A stretch of 64,000 nucleotides of DNA from Tautonia rosea. Its GTDB lineage: Bacteria; Planctomycetota; Planctomycetia; Isosphaerales; Isosphaeraceae. A program made the translations under genes and the position numbers. The notes beneath the pieces are model-generated. The model made no database searches. It was given only the letters and a program-made list of their open reading frames with translations, and was not told where the DNA came from. Positions 34,558 to 42,333 of this stretch are shown piece after piece. The stretch is taken from positions 1-64,000 of the forward strand of contig NZ_JABBYO010000010.1 of the NCBI RefSeq assembly GCF_012958305.1, in the 5' to 3' direction. Position 1 is the stretch's first letter; every line of letters begins with the position of its first letter.

Positions 34558-34799
34558 ACGAACTCCTCCTCCTCCCCGCACCCGGCCGTGACGGGACGGG
34601 ACATCACGCAACGATACGAGAACAATCGGACCGACGACCACACTGATCGGCTTGCCGATGATTCATCGTACCGTCAAGAGGCAATCGGGCCGAGGGGGAT
34701 GGCCGTCGCGCAACCTAGATCGGGGAACGAAGCCTCCTCCAACCAGGATCGCTCCTGGAGGAAAAAGGCTCCGCTCCCCCGAGGGAAGCACAGCGTCCA

Positions 34800-34825
34800 G
34801 GCGAGCCAACGAAATCAGGCTCGCC
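34800..34825 (-). terminator. Terminator hairpin of the PEP-CTERM gene
   Basis: GGCGAGCC/GGCTCGCC, an 8-bp stem with a 10-base loop, starts 5 bp past the stop at 34830 on the minus strand. Confidence 0.65.
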
Positions 34826-34829
34826 GAAC

Positions 34830-35513
34830 TTAGACCTTCGCTGCCGCGACCAGTCGGCGGCGTCGGGCGAAGCCGAAGGCCCCCAGCCCGAAGGCGGTCC
34901 AGAGGATCACGGCCGAGGGCTCGGGAATCGGCGTGCCGCCAACGCCCAGATCAGGGCCGCCGGGTTCGGTCGGCTCGGGCTCAGGCTCGGGAGAGGGGAG
35001 ATCGAGGACCGAGAGGCTCAGGCCATCGACGGCCGATTTCAAGAGCCAGCCCACCGCGTCCTGCGCCAGGTTCAGCTCGAAGTCGAACATGCCTCCCGGC
35101 TCAAGCTGGCCGATCCGGTTGCCGTCGGCGTCGACCAGAGGGCGGAACGGCACGGCGGCCGAGGGGTCGGTCTCCGGCTCGTAGCCGAAAAGCAGGAACA
35201 TGCGCTCCATGTCCTCGTCGCTCGGGTCGCTCGTGAGGAGGACATAAGACGTCGAGACATCGATGCCGGTCGAACTGGACAGCGCCGTCATGGGGCTGCC
35301 CTCGATGACTGCGCCGGTCTCGTCGGTTCCGATGACCGGCGGGATGATCGTGTCGCGAGGCACCAGCTCGAAGTACATCTCCGAGACTGGTGAGGCCGTG
35401 GTGTTCGTCAGTCGGAAGGTCATGGGCTGAGTCGGCGACGCCGTCGCGGGCCGACCGGTGGCGGCGATCACCACGCCGAGCATGGCCAGCAATCCGAGCA
35501 GGCGGTGAGACAT
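34830..35513 (-). CDS. PEP-CTERM sorting domain protein
   Basis: A 227-residue protein. AAGGAGG precedes the ATG at 35513. A signal peptide (LLGLLAMLGVVIAATGRPATA) is followed by a beta-rich domain (PMTFRLTNTTASPVSEMYFELVP) with a Pro/Glu-rich linker near residue 185. The C-terminus has a PEP-CTERM sorting signal: PEPSAVILWTAFGLGAFGFARRRR. It would be exported and processed by an exosortase-type system; no exosortase gene lies in the window. Likely surface or matrix component. Confidence 0.88.
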   Translation of the reverse strand: MSHRLLGLLAMLGVVIAATGRPATASPTQPMTFRLTNTTASPVSEMYFELVPRDTIIPPVIGTDETGAVIEGSPMTALSSSTGIDVSTSYVLLTSDPSDEDMERMFLLFGYEPETDPSAAVPFRPLVDADGNRIGQLEPGGMFDFELNLAQDAVGWLLKSAVDGLSLSVLDLPSPEPEPEPTEPGGPDLGVGGTPIPEPSAVILWTAFGLGAFGFARRRRLVAAAKV

Positions 35514-35959
35514 GGGCGCGAGCCCTCCTTGGGTACGCGATGGTGTAGGGACCGATCCGAACAAAAGGCCGTATCCCCCCGCCGTCCGGTTCTGACGCGA
35601 TCCGAAGTCTTCGCGCTCGCCGTGCGAGTGGAGCGAAGGGTGGTCCGCGGGACTCCCCGGTCGGGAAGACCAGAAGGAGGCGCTTGGTTCAAAAGGATGT
35701 GAATTCAAAATGAAGGGCGTCGCTGGACCGGGGATCGAGCCGTACGCGAATCGGTGGGATCGACCGGGTGCACGTCCGGGGCGGATCGGGCTCCGCTCTC
35801 GGGCGGGCGTACTATGAAAGGGATTGCCAGGACGGTCAAGAGCAATTGTCGATCCGATCGTTTTGACCGGCTTCGACCGGGTTGAGCCTCCCCAGGCGTC
35901 CTGCCGATCGAATAAGCTGGCGGCAGGGGCGTCGAATCCGGCGAAGGACCACCTGCACT
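35514..35959. other. Divergent intergenic region
   Basis: It separates the PEP-CTERM gene (minus) from the second ECF sigma gene (plus). Open frames here have no recognisable protein content. It should contain both promoters, but no clear pair is visible. Confidence 0.4.
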
Positions 35960-36574
35960 ATGCCCGATCCGCACAGCGGCGTCGTCGAGGCGCCCGACGA
36001 AGCCCTGGTCGAGCTGGCCCGCGCCGGCGATGCCGACGCCCGCGAGGAACTGTTCCGTCGCGGGCGAGAGATCGCCTTTCGCGTTGCCTTTCGCCTGCTC
36101 GGGAACGCCGAGGACGCCATGGACGCCGTTCAGGACGGCTTCATCAAGGCGTTTCGCAACCTTGACGCCTTCGACGGCCGCAGCGCCTTTCGTACCTGGC
36201 TCTTACGGATCGTGACCAACGCCGCCCACGACCTCGGTCGTCGCAAACGCAGACGCCCTGCCCTCCGCCTGGCCGATCTCGACACCGACTCCGGCGGTTC
36301 GGGCCCGCCCGGCTCCTCGGTCGCCGAGCCGAGCATCGAAGACGATCCCAGCCAGGGGCTCCACCGCGACGACCTCCGCCGCGCTCTCGACGAGGCCCTG
36401 GCCCGGCTCAGCCCGACGATCCGGGAAACCTTTGTCCTTTTTGCCGAGGCTGAACTCAGCTACAAGGAGATCGCCGATGCCCAGGGCGTTCCCATCGGCA
36501 CCGTCATGAGCCGCCTCTACTACGCCCGGCAGAAGCTCCAGGCCATCCTGGAAGGGATCGAGGCAAGCCCTTAG
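35960..36574 (+). CDS. ECF-family RNA polymerase sigma factor
   Basis: A 204-residue protein starting at ATG 35960. Region 2: ELVELARAGDADAREELFRRG, NAEDAMDAVQDGFIKAFRNLDAFDGRSAFRTWLLRIVTNAAHDLGRR. Region 4: LSPTIRETFVLFAEAELSYKEIADAQGVPIGTVMSRLYYARQKLQAIL. It directs RNA polymerase to a private promoter set and is held by the anti-sigma protein encoded downstream. Its stop codon lies inside the left terminal repeat of a MITE-like element, so the last residues may be encoded by the element. Confidence 0.94.
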   Translation: MPDPHSGVVEAPDEALVELARAGDADAREELFRRGREIAFRVAFRLLGNAEDAMDAVQDGFIKAFRNLDAFDGRSAFRTWLLRIVTNAAHDLGRRKRRRPALRLADLDTDSGGSGPPGSSVAEPSIEDDPSQGLHRDDLRRALDEALARLSPTIRETFVLFAEAELSYKEIADAQGVPIGTVMSRLYYARQKLQAILEGIEASP

Positions 36575-36760
36575 AGCGTTATTCGTTTGTCTGTGAACGG
36601 ACAGGGACATGGGAACTGGCTCCGAGTCGCCGAGGTGCCTGTCCCCCATGTCCGGCACCCAGCCCGGCCCGTCAAGGAAGCGGGGACTGGCGTCGAGTCT
36701 TCGAGGTGCCTGTCCCCCATGTCCCGGCGAGCCGCTCCGCTGAATCGAAAACCGCTCTAA
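36571..36760. mobile_element. MITE-like element with 15-bp terminal inverted repeats
   Basis: Left end TTAGAGCGTTATTCG (36571-36585); right end CGAAAACCGCTCTAA (36746-36760). These match as inverted repeats at about 12 of 15 positions and are flanked by TA on both sides, as expected for an IS630/Tc1-type TA target. Inside are two direct repeats of a unit ending CGAGGTGCCTGTCCCCCATGTCC (36636-36657 and 36702-36724). No transposase is encoded. It lies between the sigma and anti-sigma genes. Confidence 0.7.
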
Positions 36761-36938
36761 CCTTCGAATAAGTCGCGATGATCCGGCGTCGAGCAGGTAG
36801 GCCGATCGTCTCGGAAGACCCTTTCCAGGCATGCGGCCGAGCGTTATTCTCGAATCCGAACCGAATGCCCTGGAAGGGCTTCTGTCATGGCCGCGGCGGT
36901 TTGGCCGCCCGATTGAACCGGAGGTTCGCAAACCCACG
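36761..36938. other. Gap between the MITE-like element and the anti-sigma gene
   Basis: It contains no clear gene. A GGAGG at 36921 lies upstream of the anti-sigma ATG; the intervening stretch shows no hairpin. Confidence 0.35.
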
Positions 36939-37580
36939 ATGCGTTGCCGAGACGTTTCCCGAGCCATCGCCGCTCTGCCGAGCGCGATGACCGAGTCGGA
37001 GATTCAGGCCCATCTGGCCGCGTGCCCGCAATGCGCGCGGATGGCCGAAGGGGTCCGACGCCTCGATCGGCTCTGGGACGCGACCCGGCCCGAGCTGCCC
37101 TCGGCGGCGTCCTGGGAATCGGCCTGGGCTCGGATCGACCGTGAACTGTCGGCGGCCCCGGAGCCGGTGGCCTCGACGTCCTCGACCCTCCCAAGAACCG
37201 TCCGCCTGCCCATCGGCCGTCTGGCGATCGGCCTGGCCCTGGCCGCCGCGGCGGTTCTGCTGGCCTTGAATCTGCCCAGCCCCGCTCCGCAGATTGCCGA
37301 GAACGGCCAGCGCAACGGCCCGGTCTTCGGCACGGTCGACGTGCCGGTCGGCCACACGGTGCTCTACCATGTCGATTCCGACGAGCACCAGGTCGTCCAG
37401 GTCAGCGAGCCGATGGGCTCGGGAGAGGATGATCTGACCTTCTTCCGCCAGTCTGAGCTGGGTCTTGATGCGGTCGACTATTTCGCCCTCTTCGGCTGGT
37501 TCGAGGCCTTGCCCGCCCTGACGGCGTCGGCCCCTTCTGGTCCTGGAGAGACGGCCAGCCCCTTTGACTCCCGGCCCTGA
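36939..37580 (+). CDS. Membrane-anchored anti-sigma factor
   Basis: A 213-residue protein. The N-terminus MRCRDVSRAIAALPSAMTESEIQAHLAACPQCARM contains the HxxxCxxC zinc-binding anti-sigma motif. A single transmembrane segment (about 98-116, LAIGLALAAAAVLLALNL) separates it from a periplasmic C-terminal domain (TVDVPVGHTVLYHVDSDEHQVVQVSEPMG). It would hold the ECF sigma factor encoded just upstream until a periplasmic signal acts. ATG 36939 follows GGAGG; the MITE-like element separates it from the sigma gene, so the pair may still be cotranscribed through the element. Confidence 0.9.
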   Translation: MRCRDVSRAIAALPSAMTESEIQAHLAACPQCARMAEGVRRLDRLWDATRPELPSAASWESAWARIDRELSAAPEPVASTSSTLPRTVRLPIGRLAIGLALAAAAVLLALNLPSPAPQIAENGQRNGPVFGTVDVPVGHTVLYHVDSDEHQVVQVSEPMGSGEDDLTFFRQSELGLDAVDYFALFGWFEALPALTASAPSGPGETASPFDSRP

Positions 37581-37585
37581 ATCCC

Positions 37586-38140
37586 ATGAACCACGCCTTC
37601 GACTCTCGAGGTTCGTTCTGGTCGGCCCGCCACCTCGCTCGCCTGGTGCCGAGGCGAGCCGGATGGCATGTGCTCGCCCTGCTCCTGGCGGTCGCCGCCA
37701 TCGGCCCCGCCTTGCTCGCCGATCGCAGCCTTGGCCAGCCCGGAGACCAGCCTCGCCCCGAGCGCGACGTCACCCTCTTCGGCCTCCGGGCCGATCCCGG
37801 TAAAGACCGGATCGACCCCCTGCTCTCTCCCTACGCCGCCCCCTTGCGCAAGCTCGTGCCCAACCACGGCTTGACCCTGCTCGACGCCGCCAGCCAGCGG
37901 CTCTCGTCCAATCAATCCGTCTCGTGCGACCTGGGCGATGGCCAGACCCTCAAGGCTGTCCTGCTCGACCCAATCGGCGATGACGGCAAGGTGCACCTCC
38001 GCGTCCAGTTGCTCGACGACTCCCGGACCCGTCCCGTCTTCGTCACCGACGTCCGTACCCCTCCCGATCAACTGGTCTTCCTCGACAAATCGCTGGAAGG
38101 CTCTGATGCCCTGCTCTTGATCGGCGTCGGCGCCCGCTAA
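37586..38140 (+). CDS. Secreted hypothetical protein of the sigma/anti-sigma locus
   Basis: A 184-residue protein starting 5 bp after the anti-sigma stop. A signal anchor or signal peptide follows a basic start (RRAGWHVLALLLAVAAIGPALLADRSLGQ). The rest, about 135 residues, is alpha/beta (DVTLFGLRADPGKDRIDPLLSPYAAPLRKLVPNHGLTLLDAASQRLSS, KVHLRVQLLDDSR, PDQLVFLDKSLEGSDALLLIGVGAR). I do not recognise a family. Position suggests a target of, or third partner in, the sigma/anti-sigma system. Confidence 0.82.
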   Translation: MNHAFDSRGSFWSARHLARLVPRRAGWHVLALLLAVAAIGPALLADRSLGQPGDQPRPERDVTLFGLRADPGKDRIDPLLSPYAAPLRKLVPNHGLTLLDAASQRLSSNQSVSCDLGDGQTLKAVLLDPIGDDGKVHLRVQLLDDSRTRPVFVTDVRTPPDQLVFLDKSLEGSDALLLIGVGAR

Positions 38141-38562
38141 TCCGCCCTGAAGTGAAAGGGTTGGCTCCGGTTCCGTTCGCGGAACCTGTCCCACCCTCAG
38201 CCGCCGCATGGCGAACCCATTCACAGGCTGGTGGCTGTCCAACCGGGACGGTGTTGCCGCAAAAGGCGCGGAGGGAGAGACCGCACCGAAACCACGAGTC
38301 GCCCCGCGACCTCGTGAGACGCCCCACCGGGGCCGATCATGGGGTGGGGGGAAAGCGGTTCGACCAGAAACGGCCACCGATCAGAACGCCGGGTGCCCCC
38401 GGGAACGAATGTTGCAAACGTCCGGCCGCGAACTGCCGAACGCTTGAGCCGATCGTGCTCACCTCGTAATAATAGGAAGGTGTGCCCGGAGGCCCGACTT
38501 GGGGGTGATCGGGCGGCGATCGAAGGACGGACTGCGGCTCCCTATCCGGCGGAGGTGCCTTG
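38141..38562. other. Intergenic region with degenerate palindromic repeat
   Basis: Starts with repeat copy B. Otherwise no gene or signal is seen; a GGAGG at 38551 belongs to the next gene. Confidence 0.4.
38158..38192 (+). repeat. Dispersed palindromic intergenic repeat, degenerate copy B
   Basis: GGTTGGCTCCGGTTCCGTTCGCGGAACCTGTCCCA: the stem GGTTCCG/CGGAACC (7 bp) with a TTCG tetraloop (38169-38186) and the GG.TGGC lead match the core of the other copies; the distal tail is missing. It lies 18 bp past the stop at 38140, where it could act as a terminator. Confidence 0.55.
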
Positions 38563-39447
38563 ATGAGTGACTGGAACGACCCGGAACTGGCCGCGATGCG
38601 AGATCGCTTGATCGCGGCCCTCCGTGGATACGGAAAGGTCGCGGTCGCCTTCTCGGGCGGGATCGACAGCACGGTCGTTGCCCAGGCTGCGCAGTTGGCC
38701 ATCGGAGACGACGCGATCGCCGTGACCGCCGTCTCTGACAGCCTGGCCGAAGGGGAGCGCGAGGAAGCCGAGATGCTCGCCCGGCAGATCGGCATCCGTC
38801 ATCGGGTGATCCACACCTCGGAATTCGAAGACCCGAACTACCTCCGCAACAATCCCGACCGCTGCTACTTCTGCAAGAGCGAGCTCTACGGCCGCCTCGC
38901 CCTGATTCGGGCCGAGCTGGGGGTCGATGCCGTGGCCTCGGGGGCGAACCTCGACGATGCTGGCGACCACCGACCCGGCATGAAGGCCGCGGCCGAGAAC
39001 GGCGTCGTCCACCCGTTGCTCGAGTGCGAGCTGTCCAAGAACGACGTCCGCAAGCTGGCCAAAGCCTGGGGCCTGCCGACCTGGGACAAACCGGCCACCC
39101 CGTGCCTGTCGAGCCGGATCGCCTACGGCGAAGAAGTGACCCCCGAGCGCACCCGGATGATCGACCAGGCCGAGCGATGGCTCCGCGCCCGGGGGCTCCG
39201 GATCGTCCGGGTCCGCTACCACAAGGGGGACATGGCCCGCGTCGAGGTTCCGCTCGACGAGCTGCCGATGATCGCCTCGGCCGAAGTTCGCACCGAGATG
39301 GTTCGGGCCTTCAAGGACCTCGGCTTCAAGTTCGTGACGCTCGACCTCGAAGGGTTCCGGTCGGGGAGCAATAACCTGGTCATCCCCTCCGAGAATCTCA
39401 TGAAAGGGCTGGTGATCCCGGCCCCGGCCCCGGCTGGCGGCCGCTGA
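38563..39447 (+). CDS. larE: ATP-dependent sacrificial sulfur transferase LarE
   Basis: A 294-residue protein. PP-loop ATPase motif VAVAFSGGIDSTVVAQAA (about 28-45), then NPDRCYFCKSELYGRLA, ASGANLDDAGDHRPGMKAA, and CLSSRIAYGEEVTPERTRMI. The cysteine in that last segment corresponds to the sulfur-donating Cys of LarE enzymes. It adds sulfur to the pyridinium precursor of the nickel-pincer cofactor of lactate racemase. No larA, larB or larC is in the window. GGAGG at 38551 selects the ATG at 38563 over the TTG one codon earlier. Confidence 0.93.
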   Translation: MSDWNDPELAAMRDRLIAALRGYGKVAVAFSGGIDSTVVAQAAQLAIGDDAIAVTAVSDSLAEGEREEAEMLARQIGIRHRVIHTSEFEDPNYLRNNPDRCYFCKSELYGRLALIRAELGVDAVASGANLDDAGDHRPGMKAAAENGVVHPLLECELSKNDVRKLAKAWGLPTWDKPATPCLSSRIAYGEEVTPERTRMIDQAERWLRARGLRIVRVRYHKGDMARVEVPLDELPMIASAEVRTEMVRAFKDLGFKFVTLDLEGFRSGSNNLVIPSENLMKGLVIPAPAPAGGR

Positions 39448-39566
39448 TCGGGCCGGCCCGTTGTCGTGGCTCACGAACCTCTTACCAGACGACCGGGGGG
39501 GAATGGGCTCCTTCCATCCCGGTCATGTGGTCTGATCGATTCTCGCTCCCACTTCGATCGTTTGCC

Positions 39567-39603
39567 GTCCGTTCGGATTCGAACCTCCATGCGATTCGGA
39601 CGG
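39567..39603. other. Hairpin before the zinc-ribbon gene
   Basis: GCCGTCCG pairs with CGGACGGC, with partial pairing of the interior, 120 bp past the larE stop and 25 bp before the next start. It could be a terminator or a regulatory stem; weak evidence. Confidence 0.35.
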
Positions 39604-39627
39604 CCCCCTCGAAAGGATCGCGCTGTC

Positions 39628-40140
39628 ATGGCCAAGGCGACCTGCCGATGCGGTCAACTCCTGACCGTGCGCGATGATCGAGAGGGCCGGGTCGTCTGCC
39701 CGAAGTGCGGGGCAAAGGTCCGAATCCGGCTGAATCCAGGGCCGGATCTGACCCCGGCCGATGGCTTCCTTCGCTTCAGTTGCGCCTGCGGCCGACGCCT
39801 GAAGGTGCCTGCCGCCTCGCCGCCGTCGCACGGCAAGTGCCCCGATTGCGGGCGGATCGTTCCGGTGCCGGGCGTCGGCAGCGGCCCGGAACAGCGCACC
39901 GACGAGCTTTTACCCGAGGAGGCCCGCTTCCTCGACCAGTGGGCCGCCGAGCACCGCGATCGCGGCAGCCGGAAACCGGAGAATGTCCCCTCCGGGCCGA
40001 ACGCTCCGCCGTCGAACCATCCCCAGTCGCCCGTTGAGAAGGTGGAGGCCGGTCTGCGGATCTGCCCGAAGTGCAGTCGCCCGGTCCACCTCGGGGCCGA
40101 CGTCTGCCGCCACTGTGGAACCTCCGTCCCCCGCCGCTGA
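39628..40140 (+). CDS. Zinc-ribbon protein
   Basis: A 170-residue protein. It has four cysteine-pair knuckles: CRCG, CPKCG, CACG, CPDCG near the N-terminus, and a final CPKC/CRHCG ribbon at the C-terminus. A long acidic/Pro-rich linker lies between (about 90-140). It presumably binds two or three zinc ions and mediates protein or nucleic-acid contacts. AAGGA lies 9-10 bases before the ATG. No family name can be given; related planctomycete proteins are annotated only as hypothetical. Confidence 0.8.
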   Translation: MAKATCRCGQLLTVRDDREGRVVCPKCGAKVRIRLNPGPDLTPADGFLRFSCACGRRLKVPAASPPSHGKCPDCGRIVPVPGVGSGPEQRTDELLPEEARFLDQWAAEHRDRGSRKPENVPSGPNAPPSNHPQSPVEKVEAGLRICPKCSRPVHLGADVCRHCGTSVPRR

Positions 40141-40196
40141 GGCCAGACTGGCCGGCAGCAGCGGGCATTGAGGCTGGAATCCCCGAGCCGAGCGGC

Positions 40197-40661
40197 TTAG
40201 CCTTCGGGGTCGTTGCCGGCCTTCGGCGCGGCGGCGAACTCGTCGGCGGTCATGGTCGTCAGCGTCCGGTTGAGGAGGAGGACCGAGCCCCCTTGCTCTG
40301 GTGCTTCCTTGACGTAGGCGAGAATCGCCTCGTCGTCGGTCGTGCCGATCTCCTCACCGGTGTCCGGCAGGGTGGCTCCCCATCGGACGACGAACTCACC
40401 GGTCCGGATCCGCTCGAAGCCCATCGGCGCAGCCATTTCGAGCGACGGAACGGCCTGGATGTCCGCGAAGCTTCCGGGCGCGGTCCCCTTCTCGATCTGA
40501 TACATCCGCAGCAATTCTCCCACATCCAGCAGGTTCGTATCGCGGAACTGTTCCTCGGTGGCGGGCGTATTCCCCCCGCCGCAGCCAGGCAAGGCCAGAC
40601 TCACCGCAGCGCAAAGCAGTCCGAACGCCACGATCCGAGTCGTGGCAAGGCGAAGACGCAT
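40197..40661 (-). CDS. Putative lipoprotein
   Basis: A 154-residue protein. A lipobox (LPGC) ends the signal peptide (TTRIVAFGLLCAAVSLALPGC), followed by a GGG spacer and a soluble domain (DVGELLRMYQIEKGTAPGSFADIQ, TGEFVVRWGATLPD, GGSVLLLNRTLTTMTADEFAAAP). I do not recognise the family; small lipoproteins of this layout are common in planctomycetes. The start at 40661 is chosen because CGGAG precedes it and because it gives a normal signal peptide. Confidence 0.82.
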   Translation of the reverse strand: MRLRLATTRIVAFGLLCAAVSLALPGCGGGNTPATEEQFRDTNLLDVGELLRMYQIEKGTAPGSFADIQAVPSLEMAAPMGFERIRTGEFVVRWGATLPDTGEEIGTTDDEAILAYVKEAPEQGGSVLLLNRTLTTMTADEFAAAPKAGNDPEG

Positions 40662-40731
40662 CGACGAAAACTCCGTTGAGAACGAATACAAAAAACAATC
40701 AAGCAGGAATGTGTCGAATTCACAGAAGCGA

Positions 40732-40756
40732 CTGGGGTCCGTGGCGCGGACCCCAG
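40732..40756 (-). terminator. Hairpin after the DUF1559 gene
   Basis: CTGGGGTCCG/CGGACCCCAG, a perfect 10-bp stem with a 5-base loop, 52 bp past the stop at 40809 on the minus strand. Confidence 0.6.
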
Positions 40757-40808
40757 CCCTTCCGTGATCAAGGCTTCCGAAGTCTCCGAGAGGAGACGAC
40801 GATCACAA

Positions 40809-41945
40809 TCAGAGCTGGTCGGCGCTGATGACCTCCGCCCCTTGGCGGCTGCCGACGGCTCGCCAGACGTCGGGGTTGACGGTCTCCTTGATGAACTTGA
40901 CGCTTCCGTCGCAGTTGGCCGCGTTAACGCCGCCGGGGTGGTAGCTGCGGGCTGCGGCGTGGTTCTGAACGTAGTTGCTCGACCCGCAGTCGGAGAACCG
41001 GCTGTTGGGGGTCAAGGTGTGGCTGTAGAAGCCGTTCTGAGGCAAGGAGCGGTAGTACTGCTGGCCTCGGTAGTAGATGCGGGTGCTGTAATTCGGCATC
41101 AGGTAGAAGCAACCGCCCTGGTCGGCCAGCGGGGTGACCAGATTGTCGATCACGACGTTCTGAATGTAGACGTTCAGCGGGTCGGTTGTCGGCACGCCCG
41201 AGGAGGCCAGCGTCGAGGCGGCGGCATACGAGCGCCGGGTCTCGGAGAACATGGCGGTGTTGCTCGTGCCGTCTCGGATGGCCGCGAGCTTCACGGCACC
41301 CAGGGCCCTGCGGTACTCCGGGTTCACGGTCGTCTGGCCGGGCAGGAAGCGGGGGGCCGACCGATTGATCTGGAAGTTGAACACGCCCAGCCGGTTATTG
41401 TTCGGCTCCTGGAAGGTGAAGCCGCTGCCGTACTCCGACGACGCCGTGTTGCCGGTGCTGGCCACGTAGTTGGCGTAGGCGAGGGTGCCGTCCATCTTCG
41501 TGTTGTGGATGTCCGACGGGCAGATGTAGGCTGACACCAGGGATGTCTGCGCCGTGAAGTTCGCGGCTGTCGGCCCGAACAGGTTCAGGTTGATTTCCAG
41601 GTTAAACGCCGCATAGGCGGCCGATCCTTCCATGAACGGCAAGAGCTGGGCCAGCGGGGTGGCCCGCCCGCCGCAGGTGCTGGTGGTCGGCGCTTCGGCG
41701 GTGCCGCACGGGCCATTTCCCGGAGGCAAGGTCCCGTAGGTGCTCTCGAAGTTCAGCGCCGCCAGGGCAATCTGCTTCAGATTGTTCGTGCACTGGGCCC
41801 GCCGCGCGGCCTCTCGGGCCGACTGCACGGCCGGCAGCAACAGGGCGATTAAGACGCCGATAATGGCGATGACGACGAGTAATTCGATCAAGGTAAACGC
41901 ACGACGGACGCTGGACGCCCGACGCGAGAAAGAAGCGCGAATCAT
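40809..41945 (-). CDS. DUF1559 prepilin-like protein
   Basis: A 378-residue protein with the type IV prepilin/pseudopilin N-terminus ([36 protein letters not shown]), cleaved before Phe in AFTLIE. This leads into the DUF1559 body: [38 protein letters not shown], and the C-terminal [40 protein letters not shown]1559 proteins are a hallmark, hugely expanded family of planctomycetes, exported by a type II secretion/pilus-like system. Role of this paralogue unknown. Confidence 0.95.
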   Translation of the reverse strand: MIRASFSRRASSVRRAFTLIELLVVIAIIGVLIALLLPAVQSAREAARRAQCTNNLKQIALAALNFESTYGTLPPGNGPCGTAEAPTTSTCGGRATPLAQLLPFMEGSAAYAAFNLEINLNLFGPTAANFTAQTSLVSAYICPSDIHNTKMDGTLAYANYVASTGNTASSEYGSGFTFQEPNNNRLGVFNFQINRSAPRFLPGQTTVNPEYRRALGAVKLAAIRDGTSNTAMFSETRRSYAAASTLASSGVPTTDPLNVYIQNVVIDNLVTPLADQGGCFYLMPNYSTRIYYRGQQYYRSLPQNGFYSHTLTPNSRFSDCGSSNYVQNHAAARSYHPGGVNAANCDGSVKFIKETVNPDVWRAVGSRQGAEVISADQL

Positions 41946-42333
41946 AGTGAGCGAAGATCCTTAGGACGGTCTTTCGTTCAGATCTCGGAGGGGGGGCAAG
42001 TTCTCAGGAGGGAGGGCGTACCTTGGTGGAGCGCGGACCAAAACGGCTCAACCATCCTCGGTGGAACCGCTGGCCGACGGTCATAAAGGACAGCGTGAGG
42101 ACACTGCCCCCGGCAACTCGGATCGTGACAGACAACCGTGACGAGTGAAGATGCAGGAGGGAAAGCTCCATGCGGGGCCGATGCACATCAACCCCACATG
42201 AAGTTGGCGTATTGTAGAAGTGGTTTGACCCGAATTTCTAGAGCAACCGCACGCATTTTCGCCGGTCATGCTGCCTGCGGGAATCACGAACGCGCCTGGC
42301 CACCGACGCCTGGAGGCTCGGCTCGGTGGGCCT
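41946..42333. other. Intergenic region upstream of the DUF1559 gene
   Basis: It carries the DUF1559 promoter and the downstream side of glgC. No hairpin, repeat or gene is clear. Confidence 0.4.

Noticed and set aside
39566-39605. tRNA-like GGTTCGAATCC on the minus strand
   Set aside because: The flanking bases do not pair as a T-stem and no acceptor or anticodon arm can be drawn.
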